Source: Micavibrio sp. (GTDB lineage Bacteria; Pseudomonadota; Alphaproteobacteria; Micavibrionales; Micavibrionaceae). Taken from it: a stretch of DNA of 20,593 nucleotides. This document shows, piece by piece, positions 14,225 through 20,593 of this stretch. Position 1 is the stretch's first letter; every line of letters begins with the position of its first letter. The stretch lies in the NCBI GenBank assembly GCA_027051315.1, contig JALTZE010000072.1, forward strand, positions 1 to 20,593. The letters run 5' to 3'. A model generated the notes under the pieces. That model was not told where the DNA came from. It ran no database searches and saw only the letters and a program-made list of their open reading frames with translations. Made by a program: the position numbers and the translations under genes.

Positions 14225-16627
14225 ATGTCGCGTAAATCTTCAAGCAGGAAGAGCAATCAAAGCAAAATCTCAGAAACTTCCAAAGCATTTATAGCAAGAA
14301 GAATAATAGATGTAATGGCATTAATATCTATATCTTTTTCAGTATTTATTGCTCTTTCAATGGCATCATATGATAAGAAAGACCCATCTTTGAATAGTGC
14401 CTCTGATAGTGAAGCTGTAAATAATATTTTTGGCGTGAAAGGAGCATATATATCTGACTTTTTGATTCAATCTGTTGGTTATGGCGGTTATATCCTTGCA
14501 TTTATATTTGCTGTATGGGGGGTAAGAATATATCTAAGACATTCTTTAAGACCATTATGGCTTAGATTTTCTAGCCTTTTAATTTCAATGGTTTTTGCAT
14601 CTGTTGCTTTTGCAAAAATACCTTCATCTGCTCTACCTTCTCCATATTCGGGTGGAAGCGGCGGTTCTCTTATACTTAATTTAGCAGGAGGCGCATTACA
14701 TAATGTTTTTGGAGGTTGGGAATATGTTATTATCTCCATTATTTCTGCATTTGCATCTATTTTTGCTTTATCTATTGCATGTGCGATTAATAAATATGAA
14801 GCAAAAACAGCATTTCTATGGTCATTCTATTTTATAAAATCACTTTATGCATTTATATATAATTCCACACAATCTTTTATTGATTGGGTTCATCACTATG
14901 GTAATCATGAGTATATTCCACGCAAAAAACAGGTAAAAGTTGTACCACCAAAAATTCAAGAAGATAGAAAAGTAACAGCTCCATCACCTGCAAACGAAAT
15001 TCTTAAGGAAGATTCACCTAATAATAAATCTATAAAAGTTGTAAATCCTCAAAATATAGAAAAAACATCATCTATTCTATCTCAGGGAAGTTTTTCCCTT
15101 TCTTCTGGTGAAGAATGGCAATTTCCTCCCATAGATTTATTGGACAGCCCACCAGAACAATGTGAAAAAAGTGCAATAGATGAAGCTTCTTTACGAAAAA
15201 ATGCTCATATGCTTCATACTGTATTACAAGATTTTAACGTAAAAGGCGATATAGTATCTATTCATCCAGGACCTGTTGTTACTTTATATGAGCTAGAGCC
15301 AGCCCCAGGTGTTAAATCATCACGAGTAATTGGTCTTTCAGATGATATAGCAAGGTCAATGTCAGCAATATCAGTACGTGCCGCAGTAGTACCAGGAAGA
15401 AATGTAATAGGTATAGAACTGCCAAATAAAGCAAGGCAGACAGTTTTTATGCGTGAACTTTTATTAACCAAAGATTATATGGAAACAAAAGCAAAGCTAC
15501 CTTTAGTTCTTGGTAAAGATATAGGAGGTAAGCCTATTATAGGCGACCTTGCTCGTATGCCTCATCTTCTTGTTGCTGGTACTACTGGCTCTGGTAAATC
15601 TGTTGCTGTTAATACTATGATTTTATCATTGCTGTATAAGCTCCCACCAGAAAAATGTCGTTTTCTTATGATTGACCCAAAAATGTTAGAGCTTTCAATA
15701 TATGATGATATTCCACATCTTCTTGCCCCTGTTGTTACTGACCCTGCTAAAGCAGTTGTTTCTCTTAAATGGGTTGTTCAAGAAATGGAAAATCGCTATT
15801 CGGCTATGTCAAAGCTAGGTGTAAGGAACATAGAAGGATATAATCAACGTATGGCAGATGCTGTTAAAAAGGGTGAAACCCTTATGCGTAAGGTACAAAC
15901 TGGATTTGATGTTGAAACAGGAAAACCAGTTTACGAAGAACAGGCTCTTGACCTTTCCGAGCTCCCATACATAGTGGTAGTAGTTGACGAATTTGCTGAT
16001 TTAATGATGGTTGCGGGTAAAGACGTAGAAAGTGCTATCCAACGTCTTGCACAAATGGCAAGAGCAGCGGGAATACATATAATAATGGCAACGCAAAGAC
16101 CTTCTGTTGACGTTATTACAGGTGTTATAAAGGCAAATTTTCCCACCAGAATATCATTTCAAGTAACATCAAAAATTGATAGCCGTACCATTTTGGGTGA
16201 GGGAGGAGCAGAACAGCTTCTTGGTATGGGTGATATGTTGTATATGGCAGGCGGCGGTAAGATAAAGCGTGTTCATGGTCCATTCACTTCAGATGATAGT
16301 GTAAGGGACATAGTAGAATTTCTAAAAATTCAGGGTGAACCATCATATCTTGATGAAATAACAGAAGGTTCAATCGATAGTAATGGTGGTGGAGTTGAAG
16401 GTTTCGAATCAGGTAATAAGGATATGGATGAATTTTATGATGCTGCCGTTGCGCTGGTTGCAAGGGAAGGTAAAGCCTCAACAAGCTTTATCCAGCGTTA
16501 TTTTAAGATAGGATATAACAGGGCAGCAAATATTATCGAAGAAATGGAAAGACAAGGCGTCATAGGACCTGCAAATCATGTAGGGAAACGGGAAGTTCTT
16601 GTAAGTGACCATAGCGATGTAGCGTAA
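14225..16627 (+). CDS. ftsK: DNA translocase FtsK
   Basis: An 800-residue FtsK/SpoIIIE-family ATPase that couples chromosome segregation to division at the septum. The N-terminus has about four membrane segments (near 28-48, 80-103, 112-131 and 166-190). A variable linker follows (about 230-320), short compared with E. coli FtsK and typical of alphaproteobacteria. The motor has Walker A AGTTGSGKS at 451-459, Walker B VVVVDEFADLM at 584-594 and the ATQRPSVDVITG segment at 622-633. The C-terminal winged-helix gamma domain (about 734-797) recognises orienting sequences and activates XerCD. All key motifs are intact. No good ribosome binding site precedes the ATG. lolA follows on the same strand after 85 nt, a common pairing in this class. 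Confidence 0.97.
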   Translation: MSRKSSSRKSNQSKISETSKAFIARRIIDVMALISISFSVFIALSMASYDKKDPSLNSASDSEAVNNIFGVKGAYISDFLIQSVGYGGYILAFIFAVWGVRIYLRHSLRPLWLRFSSLLISMVFASVAFAKIPSSALPSPYSGGSGGSLILNLAGGALHNVFGGWEYVIISIISAFASIFALSIACAINKYEAKTAFLWSFYFIKSLYAFIYNSTQSFIDWVHHYGNHEYIPRKKQVKVVPPKIQEDRKVTAPSPANEILKEDSPNNKSIKVVNPQNIEKTSSILSQGSFSLSSGEEWQFPPIDLLDSPPEQCEKSAIDEASLRKNAHMLHTVLQDFNVKGDIVSIHPGPVVTLYELEPAPGVKSSRVIGLSDDIARSMSAISVRAAVVPGRNVIGIELPNKARQTVFMRELLLTKDYMETKAKLPLVLGKDIGGKPIIGDLARMPHLLVAGTTGSGKSVAVNTMILSLLYKLPPEKCRFLMIDPKMLELSIYDDIPHLLAPVVTDPAKAVVSLKWVVQEMENRYSAMSKLGVRNIEGYNQRMADAVKKGETLMRKVQTGFDVETGKPVYEEQALDLSELPYIVVVVDEFADLMMVAGKDVESAIQRLAQMARAAGIHIIMATQRPSVDVITGVIKANFPTRISFQVTSKIDSRTILGEGGAEQLLGMGDMLYMAGGGKIKRVHGPFTSDDSVRDIVEFLKIQGEPSYLDEITEGSIDSNGGGVEGFESGNKDMDEFYDAAVALVAREGKASTSFIQRYFKIGYNRAANIIEEMERQGVIGPANHVGKREVLVSDHSDVA

Positions 16628-16712
16628 AATATCAACAATTATATTACATATAAAAATACATAATATAAATTTTAATCTTGCATGATGATAAAAACTCTCT
16701 CGATTACTTTTC

Positions 16713-17339
16713 ATGAAAATAACAAAAATTTTATTAATATCGTTCATAATCTTGATAAATCTAGGTCATAATTCAATGGCAGAAGATTCTCTTGCCTCAA
16801 TAATCAGTAAAGCGCAAAATTATATGAATAGCCTAAAAACTGCCAAAGCAAGATTTATCCAAACAGCATGGGACGGAACACAAGTTACAGGAACATTCTA
16901 TTTAAGTCGTCCAGGAAAGCTTAGATTTGAATATGACCCACCAATCAAAGATTTCGTAGTAGCAGATGGATTTTTTATATATTTTTATGATTCTCAAATG
17001 AAAGAACAGACCAATGCACCAATAGGACAAACTCTTGCAGATTTCCTGTTAAGAAAGGACCTTTCATTTACTGATGATAAAACAATTTCAATTGAAGAAG
17101 TTTCAAAATCATCAAATCTTATAAAAATAAAACTAGTGCAAACCGCTGATAAAGCCGCAGGCTCCCTCACATTAGGTTTTACCGAAGAACCATTCTCTTT
17201 AAAAAAATGGCGTGTTGTTGATGCACAAGGAATGATAACAGAAATCGAACTTTACAGACTTGAATTAGGGGTTAATCTTGATAGCAATTTGTTTGTCTAT
17301 AAGAATCCTGACAAACCTAAATTCTCATATAATGAATAA
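16713..17339 (+). CDS. lolA: Outer membrane lipoprotein carrier protein LolA
   Basis: A 208-residue periplasmic chaperone that accepts lipoproteins from LolCDE and carries them to the outer membrane. An N-terminal signal peptide (about 1-23, hydrophobic core 6-17) is followed by the LolA fold. Diagnostic segments are KARFIQ (45-50), GTFYLSRPGKLRFEYDPP (60-77), a QTLADFLLRKDL stretch (106-117) and a C-terminal strand ending LFVYKNP (193-199). The length fits the family. The start is preferred because it gives a complete signal peptide, although no clear ribosome binding site is present. The stop codon overlaps the start of the next gene. Confidence 0.9.
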   Translation: MKITKILLISFIILINLGHNSMAEDSLASIISKAQNYMNSLKTAKARFIQTAWDGTQVTGTFYLSRPGKLRFEYDPPIKDFVVADGFFIYFYDSQMKEQTNAPIGQTLADFLLRKDLSFTDDKTISIEEVSKSSNLIKIKLVQTADKAAGSLTLGFTEEPFSLKKWRVVDAQGMITEIELYRLELGVNLDSNLFVYKNPDKPKFSYNE

Positions 17340-18066
17340 AATTATGAAACTAGAATACACAGCAAAAATTGCTGGAATAAATAGAATTGGTAAAGACATC
17401 GTAATTATCAATCTTAAAACATCAAACCCAATTAAATATAAAGCAGGGCAATATATACATATATCATTACCTTACAATAATAATATATTGGTAAATCCAT
17501 ATTCAATTGCTTCAACACCAAATGATAAAGATATAGAAATACATATAAGAAATACCTCTTATGGGCTAAGCAATTATTTTTATAATGAAGCATCAATTGG
17601 CGATGTAATCAAAATATCCAAAGCACAAGGAGAATTCATTTACCATAAAACAAATAATAAAATAATAGCATTAGGCGGGGGAACTGGTATCGCGCCATTA
17701 AAAGCAATAATCAAGCAAGCAAAAATAGCAAATCATCAAAATGATATTGATATATATTTTGCATCCAGAAATATCGAAGATTTATATCTACATGATTATT
17801 GGAAAAATTTTGAAAAAGAGAATCTCAATATAAACTATATACCAATCACCATAGAGCAATCATCATATCCTGAAATAAAAACAGGAAATATATTCGACAT
17901 ACTAATAGATAGACAAAAAAGCTTTGTAAATTGTGATATATATTTATCAGGACCACCAGCAATGATTGAAGACGGGTTTAAAATATTGGATAATACTGAC
18001 ATTGAATTAAACAATATCTATACAGAGAGCCATTATCGTAAATATGCAGGAAAAAATGCAAAATAA
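17332..18066 (+). CDS. FAD/NAD(P)-binding oxidoreductase, ferredoxin-NADP reductase type
   Basis: A 244-residue flavoenzyme of the FNR superfamily, specific substrate unknown. An N-terminal FAD-binding beta barrel (about 1-105) contains YKAGQYIHISLP (36-47) and NPYS at 55-58, where the family normally has RxYS, so the usual FAD-contacting Arg is Asn. The NAD(P) domain (about 108-240) has the glycine-rich GGGTGIAP at 115-122 and YLSGPPAM at 204-211. No iron-sulfur cysteine cluster is present, so it resembles stand-alone flavin reductases. The ATG at 17332 overlaps the lolA stop by 8 nt; an alternative ATG lies at 17344. The end overlaps recR by 11 nt, implying translational coupling across lolA, this gene and recR. 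Confidence 0.82.
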   Translation: MNKIMKLEYTAKIAGINRIGKDIVIINLKTSNPIKYKAGQYIHISLPYNNNILVNPYSIASTPNDKDIEIHIRNTSYGLSNYFYNEASIGDVIKISKAQGEFIYHKTNNKIIALGGGTGIAPLKAIIKQAKIANHQNDIDIYFASRNIEDLYLHDYWKNFEKENLNINYIPITIEQSSYPEIKTGNIFDILIDRQKSFVNCDIYLSGPPAMIEDGFKILDNTDIELNNIYTESHYRKYAGKNAK

Positions 18067-18655
18067 TAATCCCATTAGTCAACTTATAAAGATTCTTAAT
18101 GCTCTTCCAGGAATAGGAGGGAGGTCTGCAAGACGTATAGCCCTGCATTTGATTACAAATAATAACACGGGATTGTTACAGCTTTCTGATTCTCTTAAAA
18201 ATATTCATGAAAATATAAAGAAATGTGAAATATGTAATAATATTGATACAATCAGCCCATGTACCATATGCAGTAGTGAAAAAAGAGACAAAAAAACTAT
18301 ATGCGTAATTGCAGATGTAATGGATTTATGGGCGATAGAACGTTCATCAAGCTATAAAGGTCTATATCATATACTTGGCGGAATATTATCTGCAATAGAT
18401 GGAGTAGGACCTGATGACCTTTCAATAGATAGGCTTGTAAATCGTATAAAGAGCGAGGAAGTTACAGAGGTAATACTGGCATTAAGTGCAACTGTCGATG
18501 GACAATCAACTGCTCATTATATAACAGATAAATTATCAGAGTTTAAAGAGCTTAAAATAACTAGGCTTGCTCACGGAATGCCAATTGGAGGAGAGCTAGA
18601 TTATCTAGACGATGGTACAATCATAACTGCATTTAAATCTCGTTTATCAATATGA
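18056..18655 (+). CDS. recR: Recombination mediator protein RecR
   Basis: A 199-residue RecR, the RecFOR partner that loads RecA at gaps (E. coli RecR has 201 residues). It shows the helix-hairpin-helix LPGIGGRSARRIALHL (17-32), a four-cysteine zinc site (C57, C60, C69, C72), a Toprim domain (about 80-175) with YHILGGILSAIDGVGPDDL (104-122), and the C-terminal LAHGMPIGGELDYLDDGT (171-188). In the first Toprim strand the usual acidic VVE is VIA, so the conserved Glu is Ala86. The start at 18056 was chosen over the ATG at 18044 because AGGA lies 4 nt upstream of it. recR usually follows dnaX and ybaB; here it follows a flavoenzyme gene. Confidence 0.95.
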   Translation: MQNNNPISQLIKILNALPGIGGRSARRIALHLITNNNTGLLQLSDSLKNIHENIKKCEICNNIDTISPCTICSSEKRDKKTICVIADVMDLWAIERSSSYKGLYHILGGILSAIDGVGPDDLSIDRLVNRIKSEEVTEVILALSATVDGQSTAHYITDKLSEFKELKITRLAHGMPIGGELDYLDDGTIITAFKSRLSI

Positions 18656-18692
18656 TTAAGCCCCCAGTTTAAAGCAAACCTAAGGGGCTTAA
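18656..18692. terminator. Hairpin between convergent recR and the orphan gene
   Basis: TTAAGCCCC (18656-18664) pairs exactly with GGGGCTTAA (18684-18692) around a 19-nt loop, directly after the recR stop codon. Neither strand has a clean U run after the stem. It is probably a bidirectional terminator by position. Confidence 0.55.
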
Positions 18693-18698
18693 ATCAAT

Positions 18699-19037
18699 TT
18701 ATTCTTTTTCAGAAATATATAAAATCCCGTCTGTTTCCGCACGTAAAGCAGCAATATGAGTAAAATGGGGGCTACCTGCATCTCCACCAAGTGCAACATC
18801 ATAATATACACCAGCTGGAAAATAATGGTCATTTGTTGTTGCTGTTACTGTGTTATCTCCAAATCTTATATATACAGGATTAGTGGCATATAGGATAATT
18901 ACCTTAATATCAGAGTCAAACGATATAGAATTTCTGGTAGAAATAGAACTAAATGTAATTGATTGTGCACCATCTGGTTTTAAACGTAGGGCAGGAATAA
19001 TATTATTATTAACATCTGTAGGAAGTAGAGTAGTCAT
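18699..19037 (-). CDS. Orphan protein resembling small phage virion proteins
   Basis: A 112-residue protein rich in beta strands, with no signal peptide or membrane segment. The central part contains the pattern ATNPVYIRFGDNTVTATTND (51-70), then FPAGVYYDV (73-81), HIAAL (94-98) and a final GILYISE. From memory, this FVRFGD...ATxxD...PAG...G-TLY-V order is shared by short proteins in tailed-phage and gene transfer agent structural clusters; their role is not established. No other phage gene is nearby. The start at 19037 is supported by AAGG about 8 nt upstream; an earlier ATG at 19100 would run through the leader hairpin. It has its own promoter and converges on recR. Confidence 0.7.
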   Translation of the reverse strand: MTTLLPTDVNNNIIPALRLKPDGAQSITFSSISTRNSISFDSDIKVIILYATNPVYIRFGDNTVTATTNDHYFPAGVYYDVALGGDAGSPHFTHIAALRAETDGILYISEKE

Positions 19038-19080
19038 TTTTATACCTTTCTTAGGAATTAATTTCTGGGAAGTAAAAAAC

Positions 19081-19114
19081 AAAAAATGCGCAAAGGACAA
19101 AATCCTTGCGCATT
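19081..19114 (-). terminator. Promoter-proximal terminator-like hairpin in the leader of the orphan gene
   Basis: On the minus strand AATGCGCAA (19114-19106) pairs with TTGCGCATT (19093-19085). Three further pairs follow beyond a bulged base, the loop is 5 nt, and two U-rich runs come immediately after. It begins within a few bases of the predicted transcription start, so it could attenuate the gene or produce a short RNA of about 45 nt. Confidence 0.65.
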
Positions 19115-19122
19115 CATTTACA

Positions 19123-19151
19123 ATTATGTTCGTTTTTTGTTCTTAAGTCAA
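19123..19151 (-). promoter_or_regulatory. Sigma-70-type promoter for the orphan gene
   Basis: Minus strand: TTGACT (19151-19146), a 17-nt spacer and CATAAT (19128-19123), each five of six to consensus. It is the best promoter seen in the window. The predicted start is near 19116, about 80 nt before the ATG at 19037. Confidence 0.65.
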
Positions 19152-19235
19152 TATTTTTATTTGGATATAGATTTAGTAAATTTTAACTTTTTAAGGAGAT
19201 AATTAATTATTGCTATCGGTTCCTCCTCATACTTT

Positions 19236-19268
19236 ACTGCTCGACATTATGCCGAGCGGTATTTTTTT
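19236..19268 (+). terminator. Rho-independent terminator without an assigned gene
   Basis: ACTGCTCG (19236-19243) pairs with CGAGCGGT (19253-19260), one pair being G-U, around a 9-nt loop, and is followed by A and seven T. The upstream plus-strand gene recR already has its own hairpin at 18656, so this one implies a separate plus transcript starting within the previous few hundred bases. Confidence 0.6.
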
Positions 19269-19328
19269 GTGATAATTTCTTATTTCCTAAAACTATTATA
19301 TGAAAAAGTCACTCTTATAATAAATTTA

Positions 19329-19344
19329 TTAACCTCCTGTTAAG
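19329..19344. promoter_or_regulatory. CtrA-box-like site upstream of the YdcH-like gene
   Basis: TTAACCTCCTGTTAAG matches TTAA-N7-TTAAC at every fixed base except the last. It lies about 145 nt upstream of the small gene at 19490. The match is suggestive but expected by chance at AT-rich composition. Confidence 0.3.
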
Positions 19345-19434
19345 CTTGTAAATGTCATTATAAGATATCGGTGTAAATCACGTATAAATACATATTATTG
19401 TAATTATATTACCAATATATTTTTATATTTGTAA

Positions 19435-19440
19435 TATAAT
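19435..19440 (+). promoter_or_regulatory. Possible -10 element of the YdcH-like gene
   Basis: A perfect TATAAT, 49 nt before the ATG. The sequence 17 nt upstream (CCAATA) does not resemble a -35 element, so assignment is tentative. Confidence 0.3.
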
Positions 19441-19489
19441 TCTTTGTATGATATTTTAAACTCGTTAAATGAACAAATAGGAGTAAATA

Positions 19490-19684
19490 ATGGCAGTAAC
19501 GCTTGCTAATAAAACTGTTAAACAGCCTCATCTTGAGAATCTTCGTAATCGTCATCAGGCATTATCGAATAAAATAGAAAAAGAATATAGAAATCTGGCC
19601 TGTAGTGATATTTATATCAGGCAGCTCAAAGTAGAGAAATTGAAATTAAAAGAAGAAATCCAGAATATTTCAGGCACGGCCTAG
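19490..19684 (+). CDS. YdcH family (DUF465) small helical protein
   Basis: A 64-residue cytosolic protein. The pattern HLENLRNRHQALSNKIEKE (14-32) followed by a loop and IRQLKVEKLKLKEEI (43-57) is the two-helix antiparallel coiled coil of the YdcH/DUF465 family, which is widespread in proteobacteria and of unknown molecular function. Length is normal for the family. GGAG lies 7 nt before ATG, the clearest ribosome binding site in this end of the window. It converges on trcR and shares a terminator with it. Confidence 0.85.
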   Translation: MAVTLANKTVKQPHLENLRNRHQALSNKIEKEYRNLACSDIYIRQLKVEKLKLKEEIQNISGTA

Positions 19685-19712
19685 AAGTATATTTCTAGCT
19701 TAAATTAACAAT

Positions 19713-19741
19713 AAAACGACCATTCTAATAATGGTCGTTTT
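19713..19741. terminator. Bidirectional terminator between the YdcH-like gene and trcR
   Basis: A perfect 11-bp stem (AAAACGACCAT 19713-19723 with ATGGTCGTTTT 19731-19741) with a 7-nt loop. Its A and T ends give a U run on both strands. A second small dyad (CTAGAA/TTCTAG, 19681-19698) overlaps the preceding stop codon. Confidence 0.85.
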
Positions 19742-19769
19742 TCTATAATATAATTAAATAATCTTTGTT

Positions 19770-20441
19770 TTATTCAGAGCTATCCTTTGATTTAGCAGCA
19801 CTACCCATGAAGTTAGAAAAATCAAATCCACTGCTTAAGGGGTCAGAATTATTATTATTATTTTCTTCTATACTTTCAGTTTGCGCTTGTGGATTATCCT
19901 TCCCAAGAGCTTCAAGACCTTTTTCTGATGCTTCTTGTAATTCCACATATGTGCAAAGACCAAGTTCAGCAGGGTGGCGTGCTTTTATATTAGCTATATC
20001 TGCGTGTGTTTTATCTCTTATAGATTGTATAGTTGGTTTTGTAGTTCCTATAAGCTTACAGATTTTTGCATCATTAATCTCAGGATGATTTTTAAGTATA
20101 TAGGCAATCGCATTTGGCTTGTCTCCACGTTTTGATATTGGAGTATATTTAGGACCTTTTGACCTTACTTTAACTTTAGGAAGGTCACTTTTCATCATAA
20201 TAAGACGTGCATTTTCGTCATTTTGACATCTTTCTATTTCTTCTTTGGTAAGTTCTTTATTTTCAATAGGATTTCTTCCCACTATACCTCTACCGATTTC
20301 TTCATCTGCAATTGCTTGCACTTCCAAAGCATCAAGCCCGCAAAATTCTGCAATTTGTTCAAAACTTAATGCAGTATTGTCAATAAGCCATACTGCAGTA
20401 GCTTTTGGCATTAATGGTTTATTATAATCAACTTGTGCCAT
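19770..20441 (-). CDS. trcR: Cell cycle transcriptional regulator TrcR (DUF1013)
   Basis: A 223-residue protein recognised as DUF1013/TrcR, an alphaproteobacterial family linked to the CtrA-controlled cell cycle. The conserved N-terminal block runs from PLMPKATAVWLIDNTALSFE (9-28) through FCGLDALEVQAIADEE (33-48) to GRNPI (55-59), and includes a helix-turn-helix-like segment (26-45). A second helix-turn-helix-like region (about 115-143) contains INDAKICKLIGTTKPTIQSI. The C-terminal 40 residues are low-complexity, with an Asn run. The family is reported to act with RNA polymerase; a direct role here is inferred from homology. AAGGAG lies about 8 nt before ATG. The 150-nt upstream region contains a GC-only palindrome. 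Confidence 0.88.
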   Translation of the reverse strand: MAQVDYNKPLMPKATAVWLIDNTALSFEQIAEFCGLDALEVQAIADEEIGRGIVGRNPIENKELTKEEIERCQNDENARLIMMKSDLPKVKVRSKGPKYTPISKRGDKPNAIAYILKNHPEINDAKICKLIGTTKPTIQSIRDKTHADIANIKARHPAELGLCTYVELQEASEKGLEALGKDNPQAQTESIEENNNNNSDPLSSGFDFSNFMGSAAKSKDSSE

Positions 20442-20484
20442 TTCTAAATCTCCTTGAAATTATATAAAGCAGCTTTCCTGCCAA

Positions 20485-20500
20485 CCCTGCCCCGCGGGTA
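20485..20500. promoter_or_regulatory. GC-rich palindromic element upstream of trcR
   Basis: A GC-rich patch containing the perfect palindrome CCCGCGGG, with ACCC/GGGT arms around it, lies about 50 nt upstream of the trcR start in otherwise AT-rich DNA. It may be an operator or part of a structured leader. No known motif is recognised. Confidence 0.35.
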
Positions 20501-20593
20501 AGCATTATTTAAATCTTACAAAGATTATGGGGAACAAAAGCTAATATATGCATTTTCTAAAAAAATACCAGATTTTTTTTATTTTTCTTTATA

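Larger units (their letters stand above)
19115..19489. other. Intergenic region with regulatory signals and no supported gene
   Basis: This region between two divergent genes holds the minus-strand promoter, a plus-strand terminator with no assigned gene (19236-19268), an SD-like AAGGAG at 19193-19198 facing a complementary CCTCCT at 19222-19227, a CtrA-like site and a TATAAT. A short plus-strand RNA ending at 19268 is possible. No open frame with a standard start codon is convincing. Confidence 0.5.

Noticed and set aside
19210-19372. Possible short peptide read from an ATT codon after AAGGAG
   Set aside because: The frame starts with ATT, runs through a terminator hairpin and becomes hydrophobic without conservation evidence. 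The AAGGAG may be incidental.
1-20593. tRNA, rRNA, CRISPR array or insertion sequence
   Set aside because: The intergenic regions were read on both strands; no cloverleaf, conserved rRNA segment, regularly spaced repeats or transposase-like frame was seen.

Overview
The window is AT-rich (roughly one third G+C by eye) chromosomal DNA that looks like an alphaproteobacterium. The lineage markers are a DUF1013/TrcR cell-cycle regulator, a YdcH (DUF465) peptide, a membrane-anchored CycM-type cytochrome c next to prephenate dehydratase, and ftsK followed by lolA. Housekeeping genes are intact and a biosynthetic pheA is present, so this is not obviously a strongly reduced endosymbiont, but the order cannot be fixed from this window. 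No rRNA, tRNA, CRISPR array, transposase or integrase was seen.

Layout: (1) 27-1755, the translation factor EttA on the minus strand with its terminator. (2) 1848-11773, about 10 kb on the minus strand holding six consecutive genes that each begin with a type IV prepilin leader and continue into large secreted domains (378, 852, 406, 406, 810 and 414 residues in transcription order). They share one architecture: prepilin helix, a YPCP...Cys pilin-like domain, a tail-fibre-like GIGT...LHVxGD strand, a small two-Cys module, and two copies of a CPxG...GI...C module. The two longest add long tandem CxC-type cysteine-rich repeats. Spacing is 56 nt or less, one pair overlaps, and good ribosome binding sites precede every start, so they look like one operon. 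No pilus motor, peptidase or secretin gene lies in the window. (3) 11889-13346, cycM and pheA, divergent. (4) 13426-13975, two convergent small conserved-looking genes of unknown function. (5) 14225-18655, ftsK, lolA, a flavin reductase-like gene and recR on the plus strand, the last three overlapping. (6) 18699-20441, an isolated gene resembling small phage virion proteins, a 450-nt intergenic region with a promoter and two terminator-like hairpins, a YdcH-like gene, and TrcR.

The most striking part is the six-gene prepilin array. Short signal anchors suggest processing by a prepilin peptidase encoded elsewhere. The shared fibre-like and cysteine-rich modules suggest that the proteins sit in or on the tip of a type IV or type II-like filament and present diversified, disulfide-stabilised binding heads. 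That role is inference; the repeated architecture is visible directly in the sequence. Secondary points of interest are the leader and possible small RNA around 19085-19268, and CtrA-like boxes upstream of ftsK and of the YdcH-like gene.
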